Assembly: GCF_014645015.1 (NCBI RefSeq)
Contig: NZ_BMLC01000001.1
Span: 744,001-808,000 of the forward strand
Reading direction: 5' to 3'
DNA from: Salinibacterium xinjiangense
GTDB lineage: Bacteria; Actinomycetota; Actinomycetes; Actinomycetales; Microbacteriaceae
Length of the DNA stretch: 64,000 nucleotides
Every line of letters starts with the position of its first letter. The first letter of the stretch is position 1. Both the position numbers and the translations under genes were made by a program. Of the stretch, positions 8,161-16,139 are shown piece by piece. The notes under the pieces are model-generated. The model did no database searches and was not told where the DNA came from. It saw only the letters and a program-made list of their open reading frames with translations.

Positions 8161-9108
8161 TTACGCACCAAGCGACAAGGCGACCCCATCGAGGATGTCG
8201 TGTTCACTCGTGGTGACGAACTCGAGCGGGCGCCCGGCCGCGGCGGTGGCATCCGCCACCCGCTGGAGCACCGTCGACCAGATCACTGCACCGGCACCGA
8301 TGACGTCGACCCGGCCAGGGTGCATGAAGGGCAGTGCAGCACGCTCCGCACGCGGCATTCGACTGAGTAGGTCGCACGCGTCCATGACGGCGTGCAGCGG
8401 CAATCGACTGCCGCTGATGGCGATCGGGTCATAGGAGTCCAGGCCGAGGGCGAGCGCCGTGATGGTCGTGACCGTGCCCGCGACCCCGATCACCTCGGCA
8501 GCCTGCGACACATCGACGGTGCCGACGGCGATATCCAGTGCTGCGTCGACATCGCGACGGATGCTGGCGAGCTCGGACGGCAACGGCGGATCGTTGTGCA
8601 CGTACCGCTCGGCGAGGCGCACGCATCCGATGTCCATCGAGTAGGCGGAGTCGGGCATGCTGCCGCCCAGCACCAGCTCAGTGGATCCGCCGCCGAGGTC
8701 GACAACGAGATGCTGCATCCCCGGCACGTTTTCGAGAGCCGTGAGTGCGCCGCGAAACGACAGCGCCGCCTCCTCTACGCCGGGGATGACCTCGGCCGGC
8801 ACCCCCAGGATCGCGGCGACGGCATCGGTGAACTCGGCCCGGTTCGCGGCATCCCGGGTCGCCGAGGTCGCCACAAACCGGATGCGCTCAACGTGGTGCT
8901 CGCGGCACAGCTCGGCGTAGTCACGAACCGCCGAAAGGGTTCGCTCCAGCGCCTCCGCACCGAAGCGACCAGTGCGGTCGACACCCTCGCCCAATCGCAC
9001 CAGGCGGAGCGTTCGCACGACGTCACGCAGACCGCCACGCCCGTCAGCATCGGCGATCAGCAGCCGGATCGAGTTCGTTCCGCAATCGACAGCGGCAACA
9101 CGGGTCAT
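8161..9108 (-). CDS. Ppx/GppA exopolyphosphatase family phosphatase
   Basis: The 315-residue protein has the ASKHA-fold motifs of Ppx/GppA enzymes: DCGTNSIRLLIAD (residues 8-20), the second phosphate loop VVDLGGGSTELV and the adenosine-like motif GVAGTVTT. It is a short form with only the two phosphatase domains, as is usual in actinobacteria. It probably degrades polyphosphate or pppGpp; the preference cannot be read from sequence. I start at the ATG at 9108, with GGGGGAG 7 bases upstream, not at a GTG five codons earlier that overlaps this ribosome site. Confidence 0.9.
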   Translation of the reverse strand: MTRVAAVDCGTNSIRLLIADADGRGGLRDVVRTLRLVRLGEGVDRTGRFGAEALERTLSAVRDYAELCREHHVERIRFVATSATRDAANRAEFTDAVAAILGVPAEVIPGVEEAALSFRGALTALENVPGMQHLVVDLGGGSTELVLGGSMPDSAYSMDIGCVRLAERYVHNDPPLPSELASIRRDVDAALDIAVGTVDVSQAAEVIGVAGTVTTITALALGLDSYDPIAISGSRLPLHAVMDACDLLSRMPRAERAALPFMHPGRVDVIGAGAVIWSTVLQRVADATAAAGRPLEFVTTSEHDILDGVALSLGA

Positions 9109-9177
9109 GCGAGGCTCCCCCACTGGTTGGTGCAGCGGGACTCCACTACATCGCCGTTCAATCGTGCCGTGCGGCCG

Positions 9178-9852
9178 CTACTCCCGACCATCCTCGAGCG
9201 GGATGAGCATGGTGCGGAACGGGCCAGCAACGGCATGGAGCTGCCAGATGCGATCGGCGACGTCGTCGATACTGTTGGGAAGCTGAAGCTGCGGGATGCT
9301 CCCCGGGATCACGAGTTGACTCACGCGGATTCCCTCACCCTCGAGTGCGTCGTGAAGCATCTCTCCGTAGGCGCTCGCGGCCGGGAACGCGATCGATGTG
9401 CCTGCGTAACCGGCGCGTGCCTTAACCGAGCTGCCGCCATTGATCAGGATGACGCTGCCATGGCCCGCCTCGCGCATCGCCGGCAGCACCACGCGCACAG
9501 CGTGGATGAGTCCGAGAGCCGAGAACTGCAGTGCTTCCAACGCCAGCTCCGGAGTCATGTCGAGCACCGGCTTCAGGTAATCGCGCGACGGGAGCGGGCT
9601 GTACTGCAACGCGGTGACGGGCCCTAAGTGTGCCACGGCGCGCGCAAGCGCATCCTCAAGTTCCGCCGGCACCCGCACGTCCGCGGCGAAACCAACGGCG
9701 GTCACGCCGTCGGCCAAAAGCTCAGCGGCCATGGTGTCGAGCTTCGACTGGTCCCGCGAGATCAGGGCAACCGAAAATCCTTCACGCCCGAACCTGCGTG
9801 CAACTGCCGCTCCGAGTCCGGGTCCAGCTCCAATAATTGCGATGACCGACAT
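9178..9852 (-). CDS. Atypical short-chain dehydrogenase/reductase
   Basis: This 224-residue Rossmann protein begins with IAIIGAGPGLGAAVARRFG, a TGxxxGxG-like nucleotide loop. It continues with the NGGSS strand typical of SDRs. The usual YxxxK catalytic pair is not seen after the serine; the candidate tyrosines are followed by AGTS and GEML. It may therefore be a non-classical SDR. Start at 9852 is supported by AGGGA 7 bases upstream; an open upstream extension of 72 codons has no family similarity. A palindrome lies about 36 bp before the start. The substrate is unknown. Confidence 0.8.
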   Translation of the reverse strand: MSVIAIIGAGPGLGAAVARRFGREGFSVALISRDQSKLDTMAAELLADGVTAVGFAADVRVPAELEDALARAVAHLGPVTALQYSPLPSRDYLKPVLDMTPELALEALQFSALGLIHAVRVVLPAMREAGHGSVILINGGSSVKARAGYAGTSIAFPAASAYGEMLHDALEGEGIRVSQLVIPGSIPQLQLPNSIDDVADRIWQLHAVAGPFRTMLIPLEDGRE

Positions 9853-9887
9853 AGCCGTCCCTTCGATCGATGATGGTGTGGTCTCTC

Positions 9888-9899
9888 CAGTCTGGACTG
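9888..9899. promoter_or_regulatory. 12-bp palindrome upstream of the SDR gene
   Basis: CAGTC-TG-GACTG is a perfect 5-bp inverted repeat with a 2-base centre, 36 to 47 bp before the SDR start. It could be an operator. No adjacent regulator gene was found to match it. Confidence 0.3.
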
Positions 9900-10001
9900 T
9901 TTCGCCGTCGGCTGAGGCACGCTCGTAGGTGCCGCGGGTCGGGAAACCCTCGCCGCCTGCACGGCCGGAAGCCTCAGTCGGCTTCAGGGTTCTGGCGGAA
10001 A

Positions 10002-10157
10002 TTACTCGACTCGCAGAGCCTTGCCCCACTCGCCCCTGAAGTTGATCAGCCCACGGATGACGGCCCACAATGCGAAGAACGCCACCATGGCGGCGACGGC
10101 CGCAACAACGCTGAGAAATCGTGCGCCTTTCGCGACCGAATGCCCTTGCGATGGCAA
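10002..10157 (-). CDS. Possible small single-span membrane protein
   Basis: A frame of about 51 codons from a TTG start contains a clear hydrophobic stretch (FLSVVAAVAAMVAFFALWAVI, residues 14-34) followed by a basic tail. No ribosome site is obvious and I recognise no family. The same frame stays open further upstream into the kinase-like gene, antisense-free but without similarity. It may be a real small membrane protein or a gene remnant. Confidence 0.3.
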   Translation of the reverse strand: MPSQGHSVAKGARFLSVVAAVAAMVAFFALWAVIRGLINFRGEWGKALRVE

Positions 10158-10191
10158 GAACCAGGACGCAACCCAGCCTCGCAGCGGACCT

Positions 10192-10737
10192 TCATTCTTC
10201 ACCCGACAGCACGAGGTCGGCTCCCTGCCGCGGCCGCTGAGCGGCCACCCAAGAGTCTTCCTGAGCCATCCACTCACGCCATTGAGCCAGAGCGTCTTCT
10301 CCGTCTCGATCGAGCCCACGTTTCAGGCGAACCTCCCGCCGGGTTTCGATCCATATGCTGACGTCGAGGTACGAACGAAACTCCTTGCGAGATGACGAGA
10401 CGCCTTCGAGGATGATGGTTCCAGTCGGGCGGACCTCTTTCCACTCGCAAAGAATGCGGTGTCTCCAGTCATAGCGCTGAAACCTCGCCATTTCCCCCCT
10501 GCGAAGAGGTTTGAGCACCTCGTCGCGCAGGCGGGGCCACCACTCGAGAGGCTCATCCGCACTGGCGAAATCGTCGGTGTGAATTAGCTGAGCAGCGAGA
10601 GTCGGTGCGAGAAGCGCTGCGAATGTGGATTTGCCTGCCCCGCCGAGGCCATCGATGGCGACAATCCGCACCGGGCGCTCAGAGTTGAGTGCAATCTGCT
10701 GCACGAGTGTTACGGCCCGTGAAAGCTTCCCATCCAT
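10192..10737 (-). CDS. Uridine-kinase-like P-loop protein
   Basis: The 181-residue protein has a Walker A motif GLGGAGKS (residues 30-37), then HTDDFA and a WPRLRDEVLKPL segment. These are the features of small uridine kinase/phosphoribulokinase-like P-loop proteins widespread in actinobacteria. A phosphotransfer role on a nucleoside or related small molecule is the family expectation, but the substrate is not established for this subgroup. GGGAG lies 5 bases before the ATG. It is followed by the small membrane ORF and then by the SDR gene on the same strand. Confidence 0.8.
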   Translation of the reverse strand: MDGKLSRAVTLVQQIALNSERPVRIVAIDGLGGAGKSTFAALLAPTLAAQLIHTDDFASADEPLEWWPRLRDEVLKPLRRGEMARFQRYDWRHRILCEWKEVRPTGTIILEGVSSSRKEFRSYLDVSIWIETRREVRLKRGLDRDGEDALAQWREWMAQEDSWVAAQRPRQGADLVLSGEE

Positions 10738-10817
10738 GCATCTCCCAAGATCTATTTTCCGGAGCGGAAGTCAGCCAGGTAGCAGCTACTCAACCGTGCT
10801 CGCGCAGGATCGACCTT

Positions 10818-11075
10818 CTAGCCCGACACACCGCTACGCGTCACCGCAGTCGCAAAAAGAGAGAGCCAGACGATGAGGAAGGCCAGTTGGAACAGCGTGC
10901 CCAGAATACCGATGACCACCGCAGCACGGGCGAGCCCTCGACCGGACTCTCCGCTTACCTCCATTTGTTTGCGCGCCAGCACGCCCAGCACAATGCCGAC
11001 TACGGGGAGCATGAATGAGGCGATGAACCCGACGAGTGCGAGGGTGTTGGTGCGAGGCACCGGAGTCGTTGTCAT
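10818..11075 (-). CDS. DUF4190-type small membrane protein
   Basis: This 85-residue protein has two hydrophobic hairpin segments (about 11-33 and 50-78) separated by a short basic loop with GVLARKQM. That is the pattern of DUF4190 proteins, whose function is unknown. The ATG at 11075 gives the natural N-terminus MTTTPVPRTNTLALVG; the frame continues upstream into the end of ychF, antisense-free but unrelated. It lies 52 bp downstream of ychF on the same strand. Confidence 0.75.
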   Translation of the reverse strand: MTTTPVPRTNTLALVGFIASFMLPVVGIVLGVLARKQMEVSGESGRGLARAAVVIGILGTLFQLAFLIVWLSLFATAVTRSGVSG

Positions 11076-11127
11076 ACGCGATCTTGGCACCGTTGCGAGC
11101 CCGCCGGGTGCAACGCACTGAGGCGCG

Positions 11128-12201
11128 CTAGTTGTTGAAGCGGAACTCCACCACGTCGCCATCCTGCATGACGTAGTCCTTGCCCTCGATGCGGGCCTTG
11201 CCCTTGGCGCGGGCTTCGGCGATCGAACCGGTCTCGACGAGGTCGGCAAAACCGATGACCTCGGCCTTGATGAAGCCCTTTTCGAAGTCGGTGTGGATGA
11301 CGCCCGCGGCCTGCGGAGCCTTCCAGCCCTTGCCGATCGTCCAGGCGCGCGACTCTTTCGGCCCCGCCGTCAGATACGTCTGCAGCCCGAGGGTGTCGAA
11401 GCCGATGCGCGCGAGCTGGTCGAGCCCGCTCTCCTCCTGGCCGGTCGAGGCGAGAAGTTCAGCCGCGTCCTCCGGTTCGAGGTCGATGAGCTCCGACTCG
11501 AGCTTCGCGTCGAGGAAGATGGCCTTGGCCGGAGCGACGAGGGCTGCCAGTGTGGCAAGAGCCGAGGCATCCTGCAGCACGGCCTCGTCGATGTTGAAGA
11601 CGTAGATGAACGGCTTCGTGGTCAGCAGGCCGAGCTCGCGGATCGGCTCGGTGTCGATTCCGGATGACGACAGCGGATTGCCCTCGTTCAGCGCCTTTTG
11701 TGAGGCCAGGGCGGTCTCGAGAACGATCGGCTCGACGCGCTTGGTCTTCACCTCTTTCTCGTACCGGGTGACAGCCTTCTCGAGGGTCTGCAGGTCGGCG
11801 AGAATCAGCTCGGTGTTGATCGTCTCCATATCGGAGGCGGCGTCGACCTTGCCATCGACGTGGATGACGTCGGGGTCGGCGAAGCCGCGGATGACCTGCG
11901 CAATAGCGTCAGCCTCGCGGATGTTCGCCAGGAACTTGTTGCCGAGCCCCTCCCCGACGGATGCGCCCTTGACGATGCCGGCGATGTCGACGAACGAGAC
12001 CGGGGCGGGCAGGATCCGCTCGCTGGAGAAGATCTCGGCGAGGACGTTGAGTCGCTTATCGGGCAGGTTCACCACGCCGACGTTCGGCTCGATGGTGGCG
12101 AACGGGTAGTTCGCCGCCAGCACCTGGTTCTTGGTGAGCGCGTTGAAGAGCGTCGACTTGCCGACGTTGGGAAGACCGACGATTGCAATAGTGAGAGCCA
12201 C
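11128..12201 (-). CDS. ychF: Redox-regulated GTPase/ATPase YchF (OLA1 family)
   Basis: The 357-residue protein is a full-length YchF/OLA1 P-loop NTPase. The G1 motif is GLPNVGKST (residues 9-17), with SFVDIAGIVKGAS as switch II, and a C-terminal TGS domain ends in VEFRFNN. YchF binds ribosomes and prefers ATP over GTP in studied members. The GTG at 12201 puts the N-terminus at VALTIAIVGLP as expected. TACCAT ends 8 bases upstream. The open frame continues 91 codons upstream with no similarity and is ignored. Confidence 0.96.
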   Translation of the reverse strand: MALTIAIVGLPNVGKSTLFNALTKNQVLAANYPFATIEPNVGVVNLPDKRLNVLAEIFSSERILPAPVSFVDIAGIVKGASVGEGLGNKFLANIREADAIAQVIRGFADPDVIHVDGKVDAASDMETINTELILADLQTLEKAVTRYEKEVKTKRVEPIVLETALASQKALNEGNPLSSSGIDTEPIRELGLLTTKPFIYVFNIDEAVLQDASALATLAALVAPAKAIFLDAKLESELIDLEPEDAAELLASTGQEESGLDQLARIGFDTLGLQTYLTAGPKESRAWTIGKGWKAPQAAGVIHTDFEKGFIKAEVIGFADLVETGSIAEARAKGKARIEGKDYVMQDGDVVEFRFNN

Positions 12202-12209
12202 GAGGGTCA

Positions 12210-12215
12210 ATGGTA
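12210..12215 (-). promoter_or_regulatory. Leaderless-type -10 of ychF
   Basis: TACCAT on the minus strand, 8 bases before the GTG start. The spacing is at the long end for a leaderless transcript. Confidence 0.4.
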
Positions 12216-12660
12216 CCGGGCTGCGGGATGACACCCACACTGCCCAACATGCGGTCCGCCACCGATATGAGAGCCACGGAGGTGCCTGCGGAGTGTCGGC
12301 AGAGTTCAGCCTTTCGCATGAGGCTGCTGCTTGTGGCCCTGTTGCTCGCGGCTCATTCCGGGCGTGCGGTGAGCCCTTCTGCGCCGAGCCATCGTCAATG
12401 CCAACTCCCGGGCCATCGGCGAGGTTGTCCACGATTCTCTCGCGGCGCTTTCCTCCTCCCCTGCTTCCGATCATTACTCCCTCGAGTCGGATCCGGCGAA
12501 CCAGCGCAGATTCCGGGCAGCAGGGGCGATGCAGACAGCGATCGGTCCATCATCACGATGATCATCACGCCGTCGGACGCGGGCACGCGGGCTGCGCGCT
12601 GCCGGCTGCTGCTGCCGCATCGATGCCGCAAACCGCTGAGTCGGTCATCCTGCGCAGTAT

Positions 12661-12723
12661 CACCGAGGTGACGCAATGTGCGGTCACACCGGTTCGATGA
12701 CCGCCGCTTGCGTCACCTCGGTG
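12661..12723. repeat. Long two-step hairpin, 16-bp outer stem
   Basis: CACCGAGGTGACGCAA at 12661-12676 pairs perfectly with TTGCGTCACCTCGGTG at 12708-12723. Inside it, GCGGTCA (12680-12686) pairs with TGACCGC (12698-12704). It lies downstream of the CPBP gene. No T-run follows on either strand, so it is not a canonical intrinsic terminator, though it may still end transcription. Confidence 0.7.
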
Positions 12724-12726
12724 TGT

Positions 12727-12780
12727 GCTGCTTCGGTGCGGGCTGCCTCGGTGCGGGCTGCCTCGGTGCGGGCTGCCGCC
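12727..12780. repeat. 15-bp tandem repeat, about 3.5 copies
   Basis: Three units of GCTGCCTCGGTGCGG (the first with one T for C) and a partial fourth lie just after the CPBP stop. On the minus strand, in a frame other than the CPBP frame, they would encode AARTE repeats. Confidence 0.75.
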
Positions 12781-12787
12781 TGCGGCG

Positions 12788-13786
12788 CTAGGCCTGTGGC
12801 GAGTTGGGCTGGGGATGCGCCAGCGGTGCGCGCATCCGCTGCTCGATCGCGGGGGCGGTGGTCTGCACCCGGTTGCGGCGAGCCCACAGGGTGCTGATGC
12901 CTGCCGCCGCGAGGCACAGGGCCATCGGGATGAGAATGAAGGGCCCGCCGGTGCCCGCGCTGCGGTCGATGCCCTGGTCGAGCTGGCCGAGCAGCACCGC
13001 GGGCAGGAAGAGGAGCACGTTGTTGGTAGCGTGGATCAGGATGGGCGCCTCGAGCCCGCCGGTGCCGCGAGCGGCGAGCGACATCGAGACTCCGAAAATG
13101 AAGTAGTACGCGATCAGCCAGGGGTCGCCGGCCAGGTGAGCGAGCGCGAACAGGGACGACGCGATGAGCGTAGACACGACGAACGCGGTGGCGGGATTTT
13201 GAAACCACGATCCTGCAGACCGCTGGATCAGCCCGCGAGCACCGAACTCCTCGCCTGCCGCCTGCAACGGCGTGGTGAGGATCACGATGGCGATCATGAT
13301 GAGCACGGTTCCGTCGATGGCCACGAACTCGACCGGCCCGATCAGGACGCTGGCACCGATATAGAGGATCCAGACGGGGACGATGATGAGCGCGAGACGC
13401 CCCATCCACTTCCAGCGGAAACGACCGGCGACCGAAGCGAGCGTGCCCACGCGGGCCCCGAAAAAGAGTCTCTGCAGCCCCATCGCGAGCGGGATGGTCA
13501 GCGCGAGGGCGACGTTGGTCGAGAGCAGCACGCCCGGCGTGAACGGCACGAGTCCCGAATTGATCTGATGGAGGGTGATAGCGCCACGGGCGATCTCGAT
13601 TCCGATGCCGAGACCACCGATGACGATCGACAGCAGCAGGAAGCCGATCACGAGAAGAAGGATCGCCACAATCCCGCGCCAGGCCCCGCGGATGCGGCTG
13701 AGGGCGTGATCGTAGGTGACGTTTTCGACGGTGGGCTGCGCCTGCGTCGGCGGTGGCATATCGATGAGATTCTGTGGATCGCTCAT
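12788..13786 (-). CDS. CPBP-family intramembrane metalloprotease (CAAX protease/bacteriocin-processing type)
   Basis: The 332-residue protein has about eight membrane segments and the CPBP (Abi) motifs: AGEEFGARG with the EE pair, FALAHLA with the metal-binding histidine, and LIHATNN near the C-terminus. These glutamyl intramembrane proteases cleave membrane substrates; the target here is unknown. I start at the ATG at 13786, where TACCGT sits exactly 6 bases upstream. It is divergent from the DEDDh exonuclease gene. Downstream, a repeat-coded tail lies in another frame, discussed in the findings. Confidence 0.88.
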   Translation of the reverse strand: MSDPQNLIDMPPPTQAQPTVENVTYDHALSRIRGAWRGIVAILLLVIGFLLLSIVIGGLGIGIEIARGAITLHQINSGLVPFTPGVLLSTNVALALTIPLAMGLQRLFFGARVGTLASVAGRFRWKWMGRLALIIVPVWILYIGASVLIGPVEFVAIDGTVLIMIAIVILTTPLQAAGEEFGARGLIQRSAGSWFQNPATAFVVSTLIASSLFALAHLAGDPWLIAYYFIFGVSMSLAARGTGGLEAPILIHATNNVLLFLPAVLLGQLDQGIDRSAGTGGPFILIPMALCLAAAGISTLWARRNRVQTTAPAIEQRMRAPLAHPQPNSPQA

Positions 13787-13792
13787 GCCTCT

Positions 13793-13798
13793 ACGGTA
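13793..13798 (-). promoter_or_regulatory. Leaderless-type -10 of the CPBP protease gene
   Basis: TACCGT on the minus strand, 6 bases before the ATG. Confidence 0.5.
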
Positions 13799-13908
13799 CG
13801 TGGTGGGCGCTGGGAGGGATCCCCCGCGTGCCGGAACTACCCCTCCCTCGCAGGAAAAAGCGGCGTGGGCACCACTCACGTGTCCGAGGCGCGTGCCACT
13901 ATCGAGTC

Positions 13909-14493
13909 GTGCCCCTGGACTTCACTGCGATCGACTTCGAGACTGCAAACGGGTCGGCGGCGAGCGCCTGCTCGGTCGGCATGGCGAAGGTTCGCGACGG
14001 TCGCGTGGTCGACACGGCGTACTGGCTGATCCGGCCGCCGCTGGGCCATGACGATTTTCTCGAATGGAATGTGCGCATCCACGGCATCATGGCAGTGGAT
14101 GTCGCAGACGCCCCGCTCTGGAGCGAACAGCTGCCCGGCCTGCTCGAGTTCGCCGCCGGCGACCACCTGGTCGCGCACAATGCCGGCTTCGACATGGGAG
14201 TGATCGCGGCAGCCTGCGCCGCGTCGTTCCAGCCCACCCCCACCCTCGACTACCTATGCAGCCTGCAGGTAGCCCGAAAGACCTATCACCTCGACTCATA
14301 CCGGCTGCCCGCCGTGGCGATGGCCGCGGGCTTCGAAGATTTCGAGCATCACAATGCTCTGGCGGATGCGCTGGCCTGCGCCGCGATCATCGTGCACGCT
14401 GCACGGCGGCACGATGCATCCACCATCGCCGAGCTGAGCGAGTCGGCCGGTTCGCCGATCAAGCGGCTGGGCGCTGCAGCTGTCGCGCGTTGA
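13909..14493 (+). CDS. DEDDh 3'-5' exonuclease (DNA polymerase III epsilon-like)
   Basis: The 194-residue protein has the three exonuclease motifs of the DEDDh class: IDFET (D9, E11), HNAGFDM and HNALADAL. It lacks polymerase or helicase domains, so it is a stand-alone proofreading or repair-type exonuclease rather than DnaQ proven in the replisome. The GTG at 13909 gives the normal N-terminus VPLDFTAIDFE; frames open upstream are unrelated. It is convergent with mmsA, and a perfect hairpin lies between the two genes. Confidence 0.9.
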   Translation: MPLDFTAIDFETANGSAASACSVGMAKVRDGRVVDTAYWLIRPPLGHDDFLEWNVRIHGIMAVDVADAPLWSEQLPGLLEFAAGDHLVAHNAGFDMGVIAAACAASFQPTPTLDYLCSLQVARKTYHLDSYRLPAVAMAAGFEDFEHHNALADALACAAIIVHAARRHDASTIAELSESAGSPIKRLGAAAVAR

Positions 14494-14503
14494 CACCGAC
14501 TAA

Positions 14504-14569
14504 CGCCGCGGGGGTTTGGCGACGCCGCGCACGTTCCAACCTGTGCGGCATTACCAAACCCCCGCGGCG
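14504..14569. terminator. Perfect 16-bp-arm hairpin between convergent genes
   Basis: CGCCGCGGGGGTTTGG at 14504-14519 pairs perfectly with CCAAACCCCCGCGGCG at 14554-14569. A second imperfect stem (GCCGCGCAC with GTGCGGC) lies inside. It sits between the stops of the exonuclease gene (+) and mmsA (-), the place for a bidirectional terminator. There is no T-run. Confidence 0.7.
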
Positions 14570-14589
14570 TCGACCAAAATGGCCGCGCC

Positions 14590-16077
14590 TCAGTTCTGCG
14601 GGAATCCCAGGTTGATTCCGCCGTGGGAAGGGTCGAGCCAGCGGCTGGTGATCGCCTTCTCTCGGGTGTAGAAGTGCACGGCCTGGGAGCCGTACGCCTT
14701 GGTGTCGCCGAAGAGCGAATCCTTCCAGCCGCCGAAGGAGTAGTAGCCCACAGGTACCGGGATCGGCACGTTGATGCCGACCATGCCGACCTGCACCTCG
14801 CGCTGGAACCGGCGAGCGGCCCCTCCGTCGTTGGTGAAGATGGCGGTGCCGTTGCCGTACTGGCTCGCGTTGATGATCGCCACGCCCTCTTCGTAGGAGG
14901 CGACGCGCACGATCGACAGCACCGGGCCGAAGATCTCGTGCTTGTAGACATCGGAGTCGGTGGAGACGCCGTCGATGAGCGTCGGGCCGAGCCAGAATCC
15001 GCCATCGCCGCCATTCACCGAGACGCCGCGGCCGTCGACGACAACGGTCGCGCCATCCGCGATAGCGATGTCGATGTACGAGGCGACCTTGTCGCGGTGC
15101 TCCTTCGTGATGAGCGGGCCCATATCGCAGCCTCGCGTGCCATCACCGACCGTGAGTCCGGCGAGCCTGGAGGTGATCTTCTCGATGAGCTCATCGGCGA
15201 CGGGCTCGACCGCGACGACGACCGAGATCGCCATGCAGCGCTCACCGGCCGAACCGAAGCCCGCATTGACGGCGGAATCTGCGACGAGGTCGAGGTCGGC
15301 ATCCGGCAGCACGAGCATGTGGTTCTTCGCTCCACCGAGGGCCTGCACACGCTTGCCGTTCTTCGCGGCGGTCTCGTAGATGTACTTCGCGATGGGGGTC
15401 GAACCGACGAACGAGATGGCCGATACGTCCGGGTGCTCGAGCAGGGCATCCACCGACTCTTTGTCACCGTGCACGACGTTGAGCACACCATCGGGCAGGC
15501 CCGCCTCCTGCAGCAGTTTCGCCATCCAGATCGCGGCAGACGGGTCTTTCTCCGACGGCTTCAGGATGACGGCGTTGCCCGCGGCGATGGCCACGGGGAA
15601 GAACCACAGCGGCACCATCGCCGGAAAGTTGAACGGGCTGATGATTCCGACGACGCCGAGCGGCTGGCGCACCGAGTACACGTCGACTCCCGTGGAGACG
15701 TTCTCGCTGTGCTCGCCCTTCATCAGGTGAGGGATGGATGTCGCCCACTCGACGACTTCGAGACCGCGGGCGACCTCGCCGAGCGCGTCCGAGGTGACCT
15801 TGCCGTGCTCGTTGGTGAGGATTGCGGCGACCTCGCCTTTGCGGGCATTCAGCAGCTCGCGGAATGTGAACATGATCGACTGGCGCTTGGCCAGCGAGGT
15901 CTCGGCCCAGGCCGGGAACGCTGCCTTCGCGGATTGCACCGCCGTGTCGACGTCAGCGACTGTCGCGAGTCGCACTTCGCGGGAGACCGTGCCTTCTGCG
16001 GGGTTGTACACGGGCGCGGTTCGGGTCGAGACGCCGGCGAAAGGGGCGCCGCTCACCCAGTGATCGAGAATATCCAT
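14590..16077 (-). CDS. mmsA: Methylmalonate-semialdehyde dehydrogenase (CoA-acylating)
   Basis: MmsA oxidises methylmalonate or malonate semialdehyde to propionyl- or acetyl-CoA, in valine, beta-alanine or inositol breakdown. The 495-residue length is normal for this ALDH group. The catalytic cysteine is C281 in GSAGERCMA. ISPFNFPAMVPLWFFP and the C-terminal YSFGGWKDSLFGD are typical of MmsA. CACACT lies 6 bases before the ATG, a CAnnnT variant of the local -10 pattern. A LysR-type regulator gene ends 62 bp upstream on the same strand. No other pathway gene is adjacent, so the substrate context is open. Confidence 0.93.
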   Translation of the reverse strand: MDILDHWVSGAPFAGVSTRTAPVYNPAEGTVSREVRLATVADVDTAVQSAKAAFPAWAETSLAKRQSIMFTFRELLNARKGEVAAILTNEHGKVTSDALGEVARGLEVVEWATSIPHLMKGEHSENVSTGVDVYSVRQPLGVVGIISPFNFPAMVPLWFFPVAIAAGNAVILKPSEKDPSAAIWMAKLLQEAGLPDGVLNVVHGDKESVDALLEHPDVSAISFVGSTPIAKYIYETAAKNGKRVQALGGAKNHMLVLPDADLDLVADSAVNAGFGSAGERCMAISVVVAVEPVADELIEKITSRLAGLTVGDGTRGCDMGPLITKEHRDKVASYIDIAIADGATVVVDGRGVSVNGGDGGFWLGPTLIDGVSTDSDVYKHEIFGPVLSIVRVASYEEGVAIINASQYGNGTAIFTNDGGAARRFQREVQVGMVGINVPIPVPVGYYSFGGWKDSLFGDTKAYGSQAVHFYTREKAITSRWLDPSHGGINLGFPQN

Positions 16078-16139
16078 GAGCCCAGTGTGGACGGTCGGTC
16101 ATCTGCATTCAAGCACTATTAGTGCACACCGGATGTGCG

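Larger units (their letters stand above)
12202..12787. other. 586-bp gap between ychF and the CPBP protease gene
   Basis: No convincing gene was found on either strand. The gap holds the ychF leaderless-type promoter at its left end, a long two-step hairpin at 12661-12723 and a 15-bp tandem repeat at 12727-12780. Several open frames exist, but none shows family similarity or a ribosome site. Confidence 0.6.

Noticed and set aside
9178-10068. Longer SDR start with a 72-codon extension
   Set aside because: The extension has no similarity, and AGGGA supports the ATG at 9852, which begins directly with the Rossmann strand.
12202-12700. Open frames in the gap between ychF and the CPBP gene
   Set aside because: They have no ribosome sites and no similarity, and are Ser/Arg/Pro-rich as expected for random GC-rich frames.
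14623-16122. 499-codon open frame on the plus strand
   Set aside because: It is the mirror of mmsA, with Arg/Asp/His-rich sequence and no family similarity.
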